Assembly: GCF_029227915.1 (NCBI RefSeq)
Contig: NC_079876.1
Span: 22,568,001 to 22,632,000 of the forward strand
DNA length: 64,000 bases
Direction of reading: 5' to 3'
Source: Hydractinia symbiolongicarpus
Taxonomy: Eukaryota > Cnidaria > Hydrozoa > Anthoathecata > Hydractiniidae
This document shows, one piece after another, positions 11,725 to 23,261 of this stretch. Under the pieces are notes generated by a model. That model saw only the letters and a list, made by a program, of their open reading frames with translations, had not been told where the DNA came from and ran no database searches. Numbering within the stretch: the stretch's first letter is position 1; every line of letters starts with the position of its first letter. The position numbers and the translations under genes are program-made.

Positions 11725-12721
11725 GTAAGTGAATGGTTTGTTTACTGCTTTTCTTAAAGTAGAACTAACGATGTTCTCTTGTCATAAAAACATTCTTACG
11801 TATCACGAAAACAACATGGCATAAAAACTTTCTTATTTTTTTATTTTTTTATGTCCAAATTTTGGTTGTTTTTTGGCTATTTTCCGAAATGACATAACGA
11901 TATTGCTTGGCTAGTATTCAGCGGCAGGCAGACTTCAAAAGTTTCACTTTGACAGGGGTGTAGGCCGAGTAACCAACGTCGAAAATGCGCTAGCTGCACT
12001 TTGCGTCATGACCGCATTCTGTTTATGGTTTTTAATAGGAGGCTTTTTCATAGTCTAAAAGGAAGAATAACATTTTAAAGAAGTGTATTTTGCATTTTCC
12101 TTCATTTCTCATATGGTATTAACTCGAACTTTAACCCTATCGATATAGTCGGAACAAAAGTGATCACTGCGCACTACTGAAAACATGTTCTGCAAAGCTC
12201 CAGCCCTCCTCCTGTGATGCTTGAACCATTCTACTTGAATTTTATAAAAAGTTAAATTGGGATTTTGTGCAACGCCTTCCATCCATTAGAAACACACTCC
12301 GCAAGAATATCAGCGCCAGAGATTAGGGATGAGCTAAAAACTATTCACACCTAAAACTGTAATATATCGAAAGAAGATTTGCAAGTAAAGGTGTATAAGG
12401 CAACAAACGAATTATGCAACAGACTGATCTTTTATGTTACTTTACTTTCACGACACATCTGCTTTTCCCTGACAAAACATTAAATATTTCTTGAGTGGTA
12501 GAAACAATTCAAGCTTTTGTGTCAAACAACATTTAGAGAGTACTGTAGGTAAAAATTCGCCCGTTTGTGCGTTTTAGAGGTCATATGCATGTTATGTAAC
12601 CGTGACAGGAATACATTTTAAAGGCTAGTTTTTTAAAAAGATTTTATAATTGACTTCAAGTAAAGTATAAGATTGTATAATAAAGGCTGCATTTTTTAAA
12701 TTTTTTTTATATATTTACCAG

Positions 12722-12788
12722 GTTATCAGTTTCAGCTGTTGTTATGTCTTACCTTCAAAATCCACAACCAATGGCAGCCAGTTGGTAG
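12722..12788 (+). CDS. WDR83OS: Asterix / PAT complex subunit, last exon
   Basis: After a TTTACCAG acceptor the exon continues the split Leu codon and reads LSVSAVVMSYLQNPQPMAASW, ending in TAG (12786-12788). This is the C-terminal membrane segment and the conserved QNPQPM tail of Asterix. The intervening intron is 11725-12721 (997 bp), with GT-AG ends and matching phase. Both exons are in frame without lesions, supporting a functional host gene transcribed rightward. Confidence 0.9.
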
Positions 12789-13828
12789 TACAGATCGTGG
12801 CATGCATTGATAGATACGTACTTACAAATCTGCTGCTGTGAAGAGTGTTGGGGGAAATCATGCTATATTTATATGAACTGCTTAATTTATGCTGCTTTTT
12901 TCTGTTTGTTTTCTTTTTTGCTTTTTATAACCATTCTACTCAGCTGGAACATTTGAAGCAAAGTTCAGTTTTTTTAAGTTTCAAACTACCTCTAGGAAAT
13001 GTTTCGGGGTTTGTTCGCGTCATCATTGAAAAGCTGATCAGTTTATTGTAAATTTTTACGTATGTGACATAAACCTCCTCGGTGACATGCATGTCTACGT
13101 AATTAAATTGCTTTCTTAGCTAATTAGAATTAGTGTATATAATTAACCAATCGTGTTTTTACCCTCTTAACTGATAATTCTCCTCTGTCTATTCGTAAGA
13201 TGTTTTACTACCAAGCACAGTAGGCAACTCTTTGATTTCGTCACTATAACGTTTTATGAGGGCCCAGTCAACCAACGCCCTAAATTTCGCGAATTCTGCG
13301 ACTTGGGCGATCTACCGCAAAAATTAATTCCCGCAAATTCGTTTATGCGCGAAATTTTCTGTAATAGCATACTGGATCAGAATTTTGACAACGATTAGTG
13401 GGAAATGAGCTCTTGGAGATTTGCTGCCGCTCATATTTTGCAAGATGAGTTTAATGACGAAGCGAACGAGACTGAAACACAGTATTTTTGTTTCTGTTAA
13501 ATTTGTGACTTAAATTCCATATAATCTTATTTTTCTTTACTTAAATATTTTTAAAAAAATAGAATACAAGCTTCAATGAATTTTCCAGGGATTTTTGCTT
13601 TTTCGATACAAGATCAAAAAAGGCCATCCGCGAAATTTAATTACTCTGAAAATTTAAAACGTAGTTAGTCATCTGCAAAAAAAACAAGTTTGGTTCGTTT
13701 GAAAGATCTTTGGCAGTTACCTATAAATCTTCTCGAGATATTTCTTAAAAGTTTCGCTTATTATGCAAAATTATGACGTCATCAACTAGCTGAAAAACAT
13801 GTAATTGCTTTTATTAAGCATAATTACA
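12789..13828. other. 3' flank of Asterix; no further gene seen
   Basis: Contains the presumed 3' UTR of the Asterix gene and AT-rich intergenic DNA. No other coding region or clear element is visible. Confidence 0.5.
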
Positions 13829-14002
13829 CAGTGGAATCTCTCTATCTCGAACTCGCAAGGGACCAAAATTTTGTTCGAGATAGAGAAACTTCGAGATAAA
13901 GAAAGGAAAATACCTTAGGCGGACCACAAAAGGACCGAGACTTTAGTTCGAGATAGAGAGAAGTTCGAGATAGAGAGTAGTCGAGATAGAGAGATTCCAC
14001 TG
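13829..14002. mobile_element. 174-bp MITE with CAGTGGAATC termini (pogo/mariner-like)
   Basis: The left end CAGTGGAATCTCTCTATCTC is the inverse of the right end, which finishes GAGATTCCACTG. The interior carries several copies of TTCGAGATAGAGAG in both orientations, so almost the whole element can fold back. CAGTGG termini are usual for pogo/Tigger and related Tc1-mariner MITEs. The flanking dinucleotides are CA and TA, so a TA target duplication would need one substitution. Non-coding. Confidence 0.75.
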
Positions 14003-15925
14003 TAGTAACTAAATATTAAAATTTAAGTAAAATGTTTAAACTGCTAAACTGATTAACTAAAAATATTTTTATCCCTATATCTATGCCTTCTCAAAACTAT
14101 TAAATTTAACACTTCACTCAAAGCTAGTTCATAACGTCGTGCATAATTTGTGAAATCTCTAAGACCTAAATCTTTGAACCAATTAGGATTTTTCAAAAAA
14201 ATATATCAACTCTTTTATATGAAATTAACTTGTTTTTTTTTCGTAGGAGAGCTTTAAAGCTTTAAAGTAACTATAATATTAGTACTGCAAAGCCAAAAAA
14301 TTTATAAATCAAGAAGTAAAGTGCATACATAGTCTTCCTAGAGAAAAAAAAACCTGTTGCACTCTTCCACTGTTTATTGTTCCACCCACAACATATTATA
14401 TTGGGAAAAAGGGCGGAACTCCAAGAAATTAAAAATCAATCTAACACTCACTGTAAACTTGCGAAAGATCACTTGTAAATGTTCACAGCGGACTTACGCC
14501 TTAGGATCCTGGGTTATTTGGTTAGGTTTAAACTTAAAAAAGGGTTAATCTTAAAAAAGGGTGACGTCAGCATGTCCTAATATCACCAAATTTCGGACAT
14601 TCCAGGTGGTGGAGTGGATTGCTCCATAATGCAGACATATTGTGGAAAGTGCAGCTAGTGTCCACCAGCACGTTTTTAATGATTTTTAAGGGTCAAATAT
14701 GTTATCGTTTTAAAAATATACAACTTTAAAGACTTACTTTTTTAAACAACGTAAAATGTAGGACAATTTCCTTAACAAAAGAATAAACGACCATACTAAT
14801 ATCGTAAAGACTAAATCTTTAATATTCTTGTAGACAGTTGCAAAGCTACTCTACATAAGGTGAATTTTGTTTTATTTTCCTTTTATATGTCACGGTAATG
14901 TAAACTCACTTTTATGTTTTCAAACAATTGAAACTAATGGAAAAAATAAAATAAAACAAACAAAGAGTGCGTAAAACAGTTTTTTAAACATTACGGAGTT
15001 TCATACCGCGCAGGTCTGGGGTTTGTAGGGACAAATTTTTATATCCCCCGCAGAGCGTAAGGCATTTGCTAAGAAAATAATGCAGTACGAAGAGAATTAG
15101 TCACTTTTTCCTTTGTATTTTTACTTTTTAAACTGGTGCGATATATTGATTTTACAATTATTTAAGGGAAGGATACTCAGTATTGACATAAGATTGTATA
15201 TTATGAAGGTTTAAGACCTAAACTTGTTATTAATTTAATTGCTTCAAGTTGTGGGGTACACTCATCATGAAAAGTTGGCAGTCAAAAGAGAAAGAAACCT
15301 TATTTTGGTAGCTAGTTACATCACAAGTTTTTACTATTGTCTTAAAAATATCACAGTGCTGATCAAAGAGGGATTGCTAGCATGTCATTCAAGATTTATA
15401 TAGCTACTAGTACATCCAAAATAATATAGCTCATTAAACATAGTAAAGAAAACAATGGGTTTTTTTTCTAAACTAATAGTTTCATGCTCATTAAACAGAT
15501 ACCTAGCTAGCTATAATGTTAAAAAACGATTCCAAAATTTCTTATTTTGTGTTTGGTAGAAACTTTATTTAACTAACCAGGGCGGAGCTAGCTACCTTCA
15601 TTTTTTATAAACCAAATTGAAAATTGTCAAAAAGCTGGCTGTATCTGTCTCGTTGTAGTTTTTGTTAGCTAGGGGTCACACTGGGTCACTCATATATATC
15701 GAAGCCTTATTCATACAGTAATCAGATATATAGGTGGGTAAATACCCAGATGCTAAAAATAGGATCATAAAAACTCATTTCTAATATTACTTAACTTAAC
15801 CATGCAGTTCAAACACCAACTTAGCTTTAAAAATTGCTACGCCTCAATTTTGCATTGGAATAATTTTAATCTGTAAAGTACAAAGTTTCGACCACTGCGT
15901 AATATAAAATAAAATAACATACTGT
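14003..15925. other. No gene recognised
   Basis: AT-rich sequence between the MITE and the Polinton-like element. Short open frames show no family features. Confidence 0.5.
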
Positions 15926-16102
15926 AGTAGTAGTAGGGAGTGAATATGCCCAGGAATTCGCTCCTTTGATACCTTTACCCCCCAAACCCCGCTTCCACCA
16001 CTTCCACCCGCACCCCAGCCCCTACCTCCCAAAACCGGAAAATCCGACGTCAAAATAAATCCGATAAAAACCGAAACCCGATAATCCCAATACGCATGCG
16101 CA
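15926..16102 (+). repeat. Left terminal inverted repeat of Polinton-like element
   Basis: About 177 bp, inverse of 32605-32787 with few differences. It begins with three AGT units, includes a C-rich tract (ACCCCCCAAACCCCGC region) and ends at TACGCATGCGCA. The left and right copies differ by small indels, for example a 6-base difference after GACGTC. Confidence 0.95.
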
Positions 16103-16156
16103 ATGAGTAGAGGGAAGTCCCATACTCAAGACCGCGCTAATTGAAATCGAAATCTG

Positions 16157-16171
16157 TATATAATAAAGATG
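16157..16171 (+). promoter_or_regulatory. TATA-like motif before an alternative PolB start
   Basis: TATATAATA lies just inside the left TIR, immediately before an ATG (16169) that opens a frame reading MSWFRKAIGKLYETL. That frame is offset from the main PolB frame starting at 16203. So the original start may be 16169, with an early frameshift. Promoter role is inferred from position only. Confidence 0.35.
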
Positions 16172-18680
16172 AGTTGGTTCAGGAAAGCCATAGGTAAACT
16201 ATATGAAACCCTTGTCAGCACCGGTAGCGGCAACTCGCGACGCTTTCGCTGATCAACTACGGAGCGTGCGGGATACTGTTACTTACTACTATAACAAAGC
16301 AAAGGAGCAAATCTCGAGAAGTTCGACGCTCCACGATGAGGTCCAACGGATCACCATCGAAGATGAATACCAGGGAATCGCCGACCTCAAACAAATGTTC
16401 GGAAAAAAATTGAAGCAGGCCACGAACCCGGAGGGAATCGAGGACATCCAGAACATATTTGACGAGAATGACACGCAATTTTTGGAAGACGGAAACCGCA
16501 CCAAGACGTGGCGATTCAATAAGAACCTTAACCAACCACTGACGGAGGCTATCATGCGAAAAATCACACCCCACGTAGACATCCACGTCAAGGTAGTCTA
16601 CAGCTTTAGCTGTGATATTTACCGAGGTGGTGGCGATGTAGCCGATTACCACAAAACCAAGAGCTCCAAGTCACTATCAAGCATGGCCGAAATCGAAACC
16701 TTCATGGAAGAATGCGAGATGAAGCGTCTGGATCTGGAAGATGCGGAGTTCTGGACCAAAGCCTACTTACCACCTGACAGAACCATCGAGACCCCCGGAG
16801 CTTACGAAGGCAAGATAGTCTTCAAGCATGTACAGGTCAAGATCATTTCTACGAGGGAGCCCCTACTTGAATGTGGACCTTTGCCGGACTGGCTGCGAGA
16901 CAAAAGTATCTACGCCATGGACGGTGAAGATGCCAGAACGGACAACCTGTGCTTTTGGAGATGCTTAGCAATAAGGGAGAGGGCCGACGTAAAAAGGGGA
17001 ACAGAGTTCCTAACAAGACCGGCCCTCAAATTAGCACGCGAGTACTACGAGAATCCCAAGCTAAAGCGGGAAGAGGTACGTGCTACGAAGCTGCTTGACT
17101 TGGAGGGTATCGCCAAGCACTTCAAGATCAACATCAGGGTCTTTGAACCCAAGACGAACTTAAACAAGGCACCATGGCGGCTCGTCTATGGTCAAAACCA
17201 GTACAAGAAGGGGCGAGACACGATAAACCTCGGTATGCTGAATGGTCACTGCTTCTACATCAAGAAGAAAGATGTTTTGACCCAAAGTTGGGAATGCGAG
17301 GCCTGTACCTAAATCTTCACCAGATCCGACAACCTCACGCGACACAAGAATAACGAGTGCAAAGGCGCCAAAACAATGATCATTTACAGGGGTAAAAAAG
17401 TCAAGCGCATGCTTAGCAAATCGGAAAAGGTCTTCCACGAGCAATATGCATTCAGCTATGCGGCATGCCAATGGATTAAGACATTGGCAAAGCAGGCGGA
17501 AATGCACATACATCACGCGCTCTGCGGGCATGGAGGGGAACGCGTGATTCGTGTGATGGGTCAGGAGGCCTATAGGGTAGATGGATACGAACCTCAGACC
17601 AAAACAGTCTATGAATATCACGGCTGCAAATGGCATGGATGCCCATGCCAACCGCAGCGAACCAACGCCGATGAGAATAATCTCAAGCTCAACAAATTTA
17701 GGGAGGACCACATCCAAAAACTTGGCTATAACCTGGTCACCACATGGGAGTGCGAGAACCCCCCAAATGTTAAGAGGCTCTTCAAGAAAGAATTTCGACC
17801 CTACCCCCACTTCATCGATTTTGATTTTAAAGTTCTCCTGTTACCATTACACCAGCAGCAAACGGCCGATCTAACATATATCTCGGAGCATATCCCGGTA
17901 AGTGTTGCCATTCTACAGGAACATCCCACCTTCATCATGCATGAAAGCCCCAAGGTGCTGGTGCGGAAATTCGTCGAGCAATTAGAGCAGAGGCAAGCCC
18001 GCATCGTCAAAGAAGTCAAAAGGCTGCACCCCAAGCCCGATGATTTTGATATGCTTCCAGATCAAATCCAAAAAGCTTGGAATGAGTGGGTGAACCAAGT
18101 GACGGTGATAGGTTTCAACAGCGGCAAGTATGACATCAACCTGATCAAGCGGTACTTTGTCGAACGAATTGCAGATGATGACGAGGACAAGATCAAAGTA
18201 GCGAAGGCGGATAACGAATACATGTTCCTCACAACATCAAAGTTCAAATTCATAGACATTAAAAACTTTTTCGCGCCTGGAATGAGTTACGAGGGCTGCT
18301 GCAAGTCATTAGATTGCAATCTCGAGAAGCTCGTGTTCCCGTACGAGTGCCTGCCGAGCTATGACAAGCTGAACCATGTCGGCCCCGTCGATCATGAGGC
18401 CTTCTATAGCACCCTAAGCGGTAAAAACACCCTCTCGCCTGAAGATTACAAGGCGTTTCGAGATGAGTTCTACAAGAGGGGCTGCGTCACAATGCTGGAT
18501 TGGTTAGCCGAGTACAACTTGGCGGACCTACATATTCGTACCAACATTAGAGTGAGAGAGTAGTTTTTGCTAAGGTCGTGATAAGACGTGTTTTGAGAGT
18601 TGTTATTTAAAAAGGTTTTTTGTTGTTGTTGTTTTTTACTGTTCATAAAACTTCGAGTTTATAGAGCTTATATTTGTATC

Positions 18681-20144
18681 ATGGATGTGGAAAAGAAAAT
18701 AACGGAATCTATAAAAGAAATCCATCTGAAGAGAAAAAGAGCGAACACTGACACAATTGTAACGTACACACCAGAAATCGAGCCGGATACAATCAAATCG
18801 GTTCTTGAAAGTTTGATCGAGAAAAAAGTAATTTATGTTGTAAAAAAAGGTAGTGGCAATAGTTACCGTTTTTGCAAAGACAAAAGTGTCGATGTTGATG
18901 TTGAGAATGTAGCTGAAAATGTTGAATTAGGGGAAAATATTGAAAAACTATCACCGGAACAAGATTCGTTGTTGAGAAAGGAAGTAACAAGTTTTTGTAA
19001 CTTTGACGCTTTCCAGAGTTTGACCACGCAAATAACAGACCTGAAAGAGTATTTTCAGTATCAAATCAAAAAAATACGAAAAAGTGCTACTGACGATCTA
19101 GTTGTACAGCTTAAAGAGGAAAATGCGTTTTTGAAGGGGGAAGTCCGAGCGTATAGGAATGTTGTGGTTAAACTTTGCGAAAGTAGCTTTAATCAAGCTA
19201 ATGTGTTAAAAGTAGTTGACAAAAAAGATGATTGGCGAACAGTTAACAATGCGCCATCGCGGTTTCAACAAAGGAACCATCAAAATTATGATGTAATTAG
19301 TAAAAAAGATGATTGGCGAACAGTTACCAATAGGCCATCGCGGTTTCAACAAGGGAACCACCAAAATTATGATGTAATTAGTAAAAATAGGTTTAATTAT
19401 TTGTCCCAAGAGGGTACAAACGTCATGGAAAACCATACAAATAATATACATAACACAAACGTAGAATCTAGATCACACCCTGTTTATCCTGTTAATGTTT
19501 CGTCGCCGAAAAGACCAAATCCGGTTATCAACCAACACCCGGAAAGAGAACAATACACATACCGTCCAACTTCTAATAATGACAGACATTTTGACAAGAA
19601 AAAAAAAATACGTATTATATGTGACAGCATTCCAAAGGGAATAAGAACAAAAGAAATGAGTAACAATCTAATGAATAATGATGTAAGAACAAGGTGTTTT
19701 CCAGATTCGAATGTAAAAAATCTGGGCCACCACGCCATTCCAACTTTTATAGATAACCATCCTGATATTGTCGTGATTCATGGTGGGATTAACGATGTGT
19801 TGAATTCAAATAATACTGGTATTTCTGAGGAAGATATAGCCCATAGTTTAATTAATTTGGTTGAAAAGTGTAATGAATTTGGTGTAGAAAAGGTGTTTTT
19901 ATCTGGTTTGGTATGTTGTAGACGTGTGAATAAAGAGAGAATTGATAGTATAAATAAAATTTTGGAAAACAATGCAGCTTTGTACAATTATATATATGTA
20001 AATAACGAACTAATTTCTGAACAACATTTGTGGAAAGATGGCTTACATCTTAACGACTCTGGGAAAGAGGTACTGTGTAAAAATTTTTGTACATACTTGG
20101 ATAGTTTTTTATGTCTGAAAAGGGGTTCTTGGGGTATTCCATAA
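18681..20144 (+). CDS. LINE ORF1 with SGNH esterase-like domain
   Basis: About 487 residues from the first in-frame ATG (MDVEKKITESIKE). The N-terminal half is charged with a probable coiled coil (residues ~120-170). Next comes a tandem duplication of a ~28-residue block beginning KKDDWRTV (19219-19383). The C-terminal ~170 residues form an SGNH/GDSL-like esterase: ICDSIPKGI (block I, Ser in CDS), VVIHGGINDV (GxND block) and DGLHLNDSGKEVL (catalytic Asp-His block). CR1/L2 ORF1 proteins with such esterases are RNA-binding chaperones. The ORF is intact and overlaps the ORF2 start (20111) by 34 bases. Confidence 0.85.
   Translation: MDVEKKITESIKEIHLKRKRANTDTIVTYTPEIEPDTIKSVLESLIEKKVIYVVKKGSGNSYRFCKDKSVDVDVENVAENVELGENIEKLSPEQDSLLRKEVTSFCNFDAFQSLTTQITDLKEYFQYQIKKIRKSATDDLVVQLKEENAFLKGEVRAYRNVVVKLCESSFNQANVLKVVDKKDDWRTVNNAPSRFQQRNHQNYDVISKKDDWRTVTNRPSRFQQGNHQNYDVISKNRFNYLSQEGTNVMENHTNNIHNTNVESRSHPVYPVNVSSPKRPNPVINQHPEREQYTYRPTSNNDRHFDKKKKIRIICDSIPKGIRTKEMSNNLMNNDVRTRCFPDSNVKNLGHHAIPTFIDNHPDIVVIHGGINDVLNSNNTGISEEDIAHSLINLVEKCNEFGVEKVFLSGLVCCRRVNKERIDSINKILENNAALYNYIYVNNELISEQHLWKDGLHLNDSGKEVLCKNFCTYLDSFLCLKRGSWGIP
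19219..19383 (+). repeat. In-frame ~84-bp tandem duplication within ORF1
   Basis: AAAAAAGATGATTGGCGAAC starts each copy, and the two copies end in AATTATGATGTAATTAGTAA. They encode two near-identical blocks KKDDWRTV...NYDVIS, differing by a few substitutions (N/T, A/R, R/G). The unit length preserves the frame. Confidence 0.95.
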
Positions 20145-23092
20145 ACTCAAAAAATTGCTCAACTAGTGAGTGTCACAAAAATTTATATGATTTGGATATA
20201 GAAAAAGTAAAAAATTTACGTCTTAAAAATCCAGACAATCCTTTTCTTTGTTACTTAAACATTAATAGTTTGAGAAACAAAATAGTAGACACTCGTGAGG
20301 TTATAAGTAACATATCACCAGATTATTTTGTTTTAGCAGAAACGAAAATTAGTGAAGAGTTTCCGTCCGCTCAATTTGAAATTTCTAACTATAAAATCAG
20401 AAATAGAAGAGACAGAGACACAAATGGAGGGGGGCTTATGGAATATTTCAAGAAAGGTCTTATGTGCAAACAATTAAGAAATCTTGAACCTGAAAATAGC
20501 GAAGTTATTTGTTCTGAACTGACAATCAGAAACAAAAAATGAACTATTTTTAGTGTATATAGACCACCTGACCCTTCAAATATAGGTCGATTTTTTGCTG
20601 AACTTGAATACTCTCTTGACTTAGCTTTTAGATCTTATGACAATGTAGTTGTTATGGGTGACATGAATATTGATTGTGACGATAAATGTACAACAGGCTT
20701 TGGTGATTTAACTACTCTTTGCGATACATATAACCTGAAAAATCTAATTAAAGGAAAACGTGCTTTACAAGTACGCGCTCGTCATTACTAGATATATTTT
20801 TAACAAATAGGCCCGCTAGTTTTCAAAACTCTTTGTCTTATGAAACTGGTCTGAGTGACCATCACCATATGATATCCACGTTTATGAGGACTCATATAGT
20901 GAGACTTAAGGCAAAAGAGATATCATAAAGGTGTTTTAAAAATTTTAACGAGCAAAGTTTTCTTGAAGAGTTAAGTATGGTCGATTTTAAATGTGATCAA
21001 ACAGATCCCAATAAAAACTACGAAGAACTTGTATTTATATTTCGAAAAGTCATTGACAAGCACGCGCCATTAAAAACTACATTTGTGCGCGGAAACGAGG
21101 CTCCTTTTATGAATAAAGAATTGCGAAAAGCGATTTATTCAAGATCCCGTCTAAAAAATAATTTTAATAAAAATAAAACGAAGGAATATAACACCAAGTA
21201 TAGAAAGCAAAGAAACAAATGCGTTAATTTAAGTCGAAAAGCGATAGGAGAACATTTTAACAACGTAATGGAAAATGGAATAATAACTAATAAAACTTTT
21301 TGGAAAACAGTTAAACCTTTCATTACAAATAAATCTGGAACAGGTAACAAGAAAATAATGATTGTTCGTAATGATAAGATAATAACGCATGATAGTGAAC
21401 TTGTTGAAGTTTTTAACAACGAGTATATAAATATTGTTGAAAAATGTAGTGGAATTAAACCAGATCACTTAAACAACAAGAGATTGGCAAGCAGGCTCAC
21501 AGTTATCAATGATATAAAAGAAAAATTTAAAATCATCCGAGTATTGTTGAAATCAAAAATTCTCATCCTAGTGAAAAAAATGATGATTTATTTTATTTTA
21601 AAGAAGTGAGTGAATCAGAAGTCTCTAAACTTTTTAGTGACATCAAAGTGGGCATGGCTTCTGGGGAAGACAAAATTACAGCAAAAATGGTTAAATTGTC
21701 AAAGCCTTATTTGATTAAACCCATAACAAATGCAATAAACAGCAGCATTCGTCTTTCTGTTTTCCCAGACGGAGCTAAAAGAGCTATTTTGTCTCCATTA
21801 GAAAAAGGAGGAAAAGATAAGTGTGAGCAACTATAGGCCAGTTAGTGTGTTGAATATATTTTCTAAATTCTATGAAAGAGTAATTAAGTCTCAAATTGTT
21901 ACATATATTGAATTTAAACTGTCAGAATTTTTATCGGTTTACAGAACGTCATATGGTACACAACATGTTCTTATTAGGTTACTCGAAGAGTGGAAGGACA
22001 AATTAGATAAAAACTATGTAGTAGGTGCAGTTTTAATGGATCTGTCAAAGGCTTTTGATTGTGTTCCACATGATTTACTTCTGGCTAAACTGAGTGCTTA
22101 TGGTTTTAGTAATGAATCTCTACTTTTCATATTGTCTTACCTTTTGGATAGAAAACAAGCTACTCGAATAAATAACATTTTGAGCTTGTTTCAATTAATT
22201 TTATCTGGTGTACCGCAAGGGTCGATTCTAGGACCTATTCTTTTCAATATTTTTATTGACGACTTTATTTATTTTATTAAAAAAGCTAGTGTTCTCAATT
22301 ATGCTGATGACAATTCCCTTTCCGCTTACTTTAACTCGATTACAAACTTATTAAAATGTTAGAAAGTGAATCAAACACAGATTTAGAGTGGCTGAAATAT
22401 AACAAAATGATAGCTAATCCTGGAAAATTTCAATCCATTATAATCACACGGAACAAAAATAATAATTGTGACATAGATTTAACAATTGGCGATAAAACTA
22501 TCAAAACAGAAAATAGCGTAAAGTTATTGGGTGTGACTATTCGGCACAATTAAATGCATTAGTTAGGCTAGATACGTTTCTGACTTACAAAGCAAAGGTT
22601 GCTCTTGTTCAAAGTTTTGTACTTTCCAACTTTAACTATTGTCCATTAGTGTGGCATTTTTCATCTACTAAATCTTTGTTAAAAGTTGAAAGAATACAAA
22701 AAAGGGCTTTGCGTTTTTTATTTGACGACTCTGATAGTACATACAAGGAACTGCTTTTAAAATCAGGAAGGAATTTCATGAGTGTTTACAGGCTTAAAAC
22801 GCTATGTACAGAAATTTACAAATCTTTGCATAGCCTTAACCCTTCATACATTCATGACATTTTTGATTTCCAACAAAGTGAAAGATCTGTCAGATCACAA
22901 AATGTCAATATTGGCAAGGTTCCAAGAAAAAATACCAGAAGTTTCGGAACTAAAAGTTTAACTTCCTTAGGTCCAAATATATGGAATAAATTACCCAATC
23001 ATATGAAAACAGCAGAATCTTTGAATATTTTTAAGAAAATGATAAAATTTTGGAATGGCCAGCATTGTTCTTGTGATGTCTGTTCACAATAA
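20111..23092 (+). pseudogene. LINE ORF2: APE endonuclease and reverse transcriptase, broken
   Basis: Begins MSEKGFLGYS. Endonuclease blocks: LNINSLRNK, YFVLAETKIS, then a stop (TGA 20540-20542) just before TIFSVYRPPD, VVMGDMNID and GLSDHHH. RT blocks: NYRPVSVLNIFSKFYERV, LMDLSKAFDCVPHDLL, LSGVPQGSILGPILFN and NYADDN (catalytic YADD near 22300). The C-terminal tail is at 22649-23092 (KVERIQKRALRFLF, FGTKSLTSLGPNIWNKLP). Frame changes occur near 20780, 21600, 21830, 22355 and 22560. It would catalyse target-primed reverse transcription if intact. The mix of one intact ORF1 and a decayed ORF2 suggests moderate age. Confidence 0.85.
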
Positions 23093-23240
23093 CATAAATA
23101 TGTTATTTGTTTTTCTTTTGATTTCACTTACTTTATTTTTATAGTATTTATATTTCTGTCTATATGTCGGTTTGGATTAGCACTTTAATTAGAGCTATTG
23201 TATTGTTTGTACATATTTTAACCGACAATAAATAAATTAA

Positions 23241-23261
23241 CAACAACAACAACAACAACAA
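23241..23261 (+). repeat. (CAA)n 3' tail of LINE
   Basis: Seven CAA units end the LINE directly before PolB sequence resumes. Short simple-repeat tails are usual for CR1/L2 LINEs. Confidence 0.9.

Larger units (their letters stand above)
18528..23261 (+). mobile_element. CR1/L2-type LINE inserted in PolB
   Basis: 4.73-kb non-LTR retrotransposon. The left junction falls after GGCGGA (18526) and the right junction after a (CAA)n tail at 23261. PolB coding sequence resumes directly at CGTAGTACC, with essentially no target duplication. It encodes ORF1 with an SGNH esterase-like domain and ORF2 with APE endonuclease plus RT, the organisation of CR1/L2-group LINEs. It is AT-richer than the Polinton around it. 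Being nearly full length, it is younger than its host element. Confidence 0.9.

Noticed and set aside
16257-16652. Minus-strand open frames opposite PolB (also 17160-17810)
   Set aside because: Antisense shadows of the GC-richer polymerase gene. The plus-strand reading has polymerase motifs.
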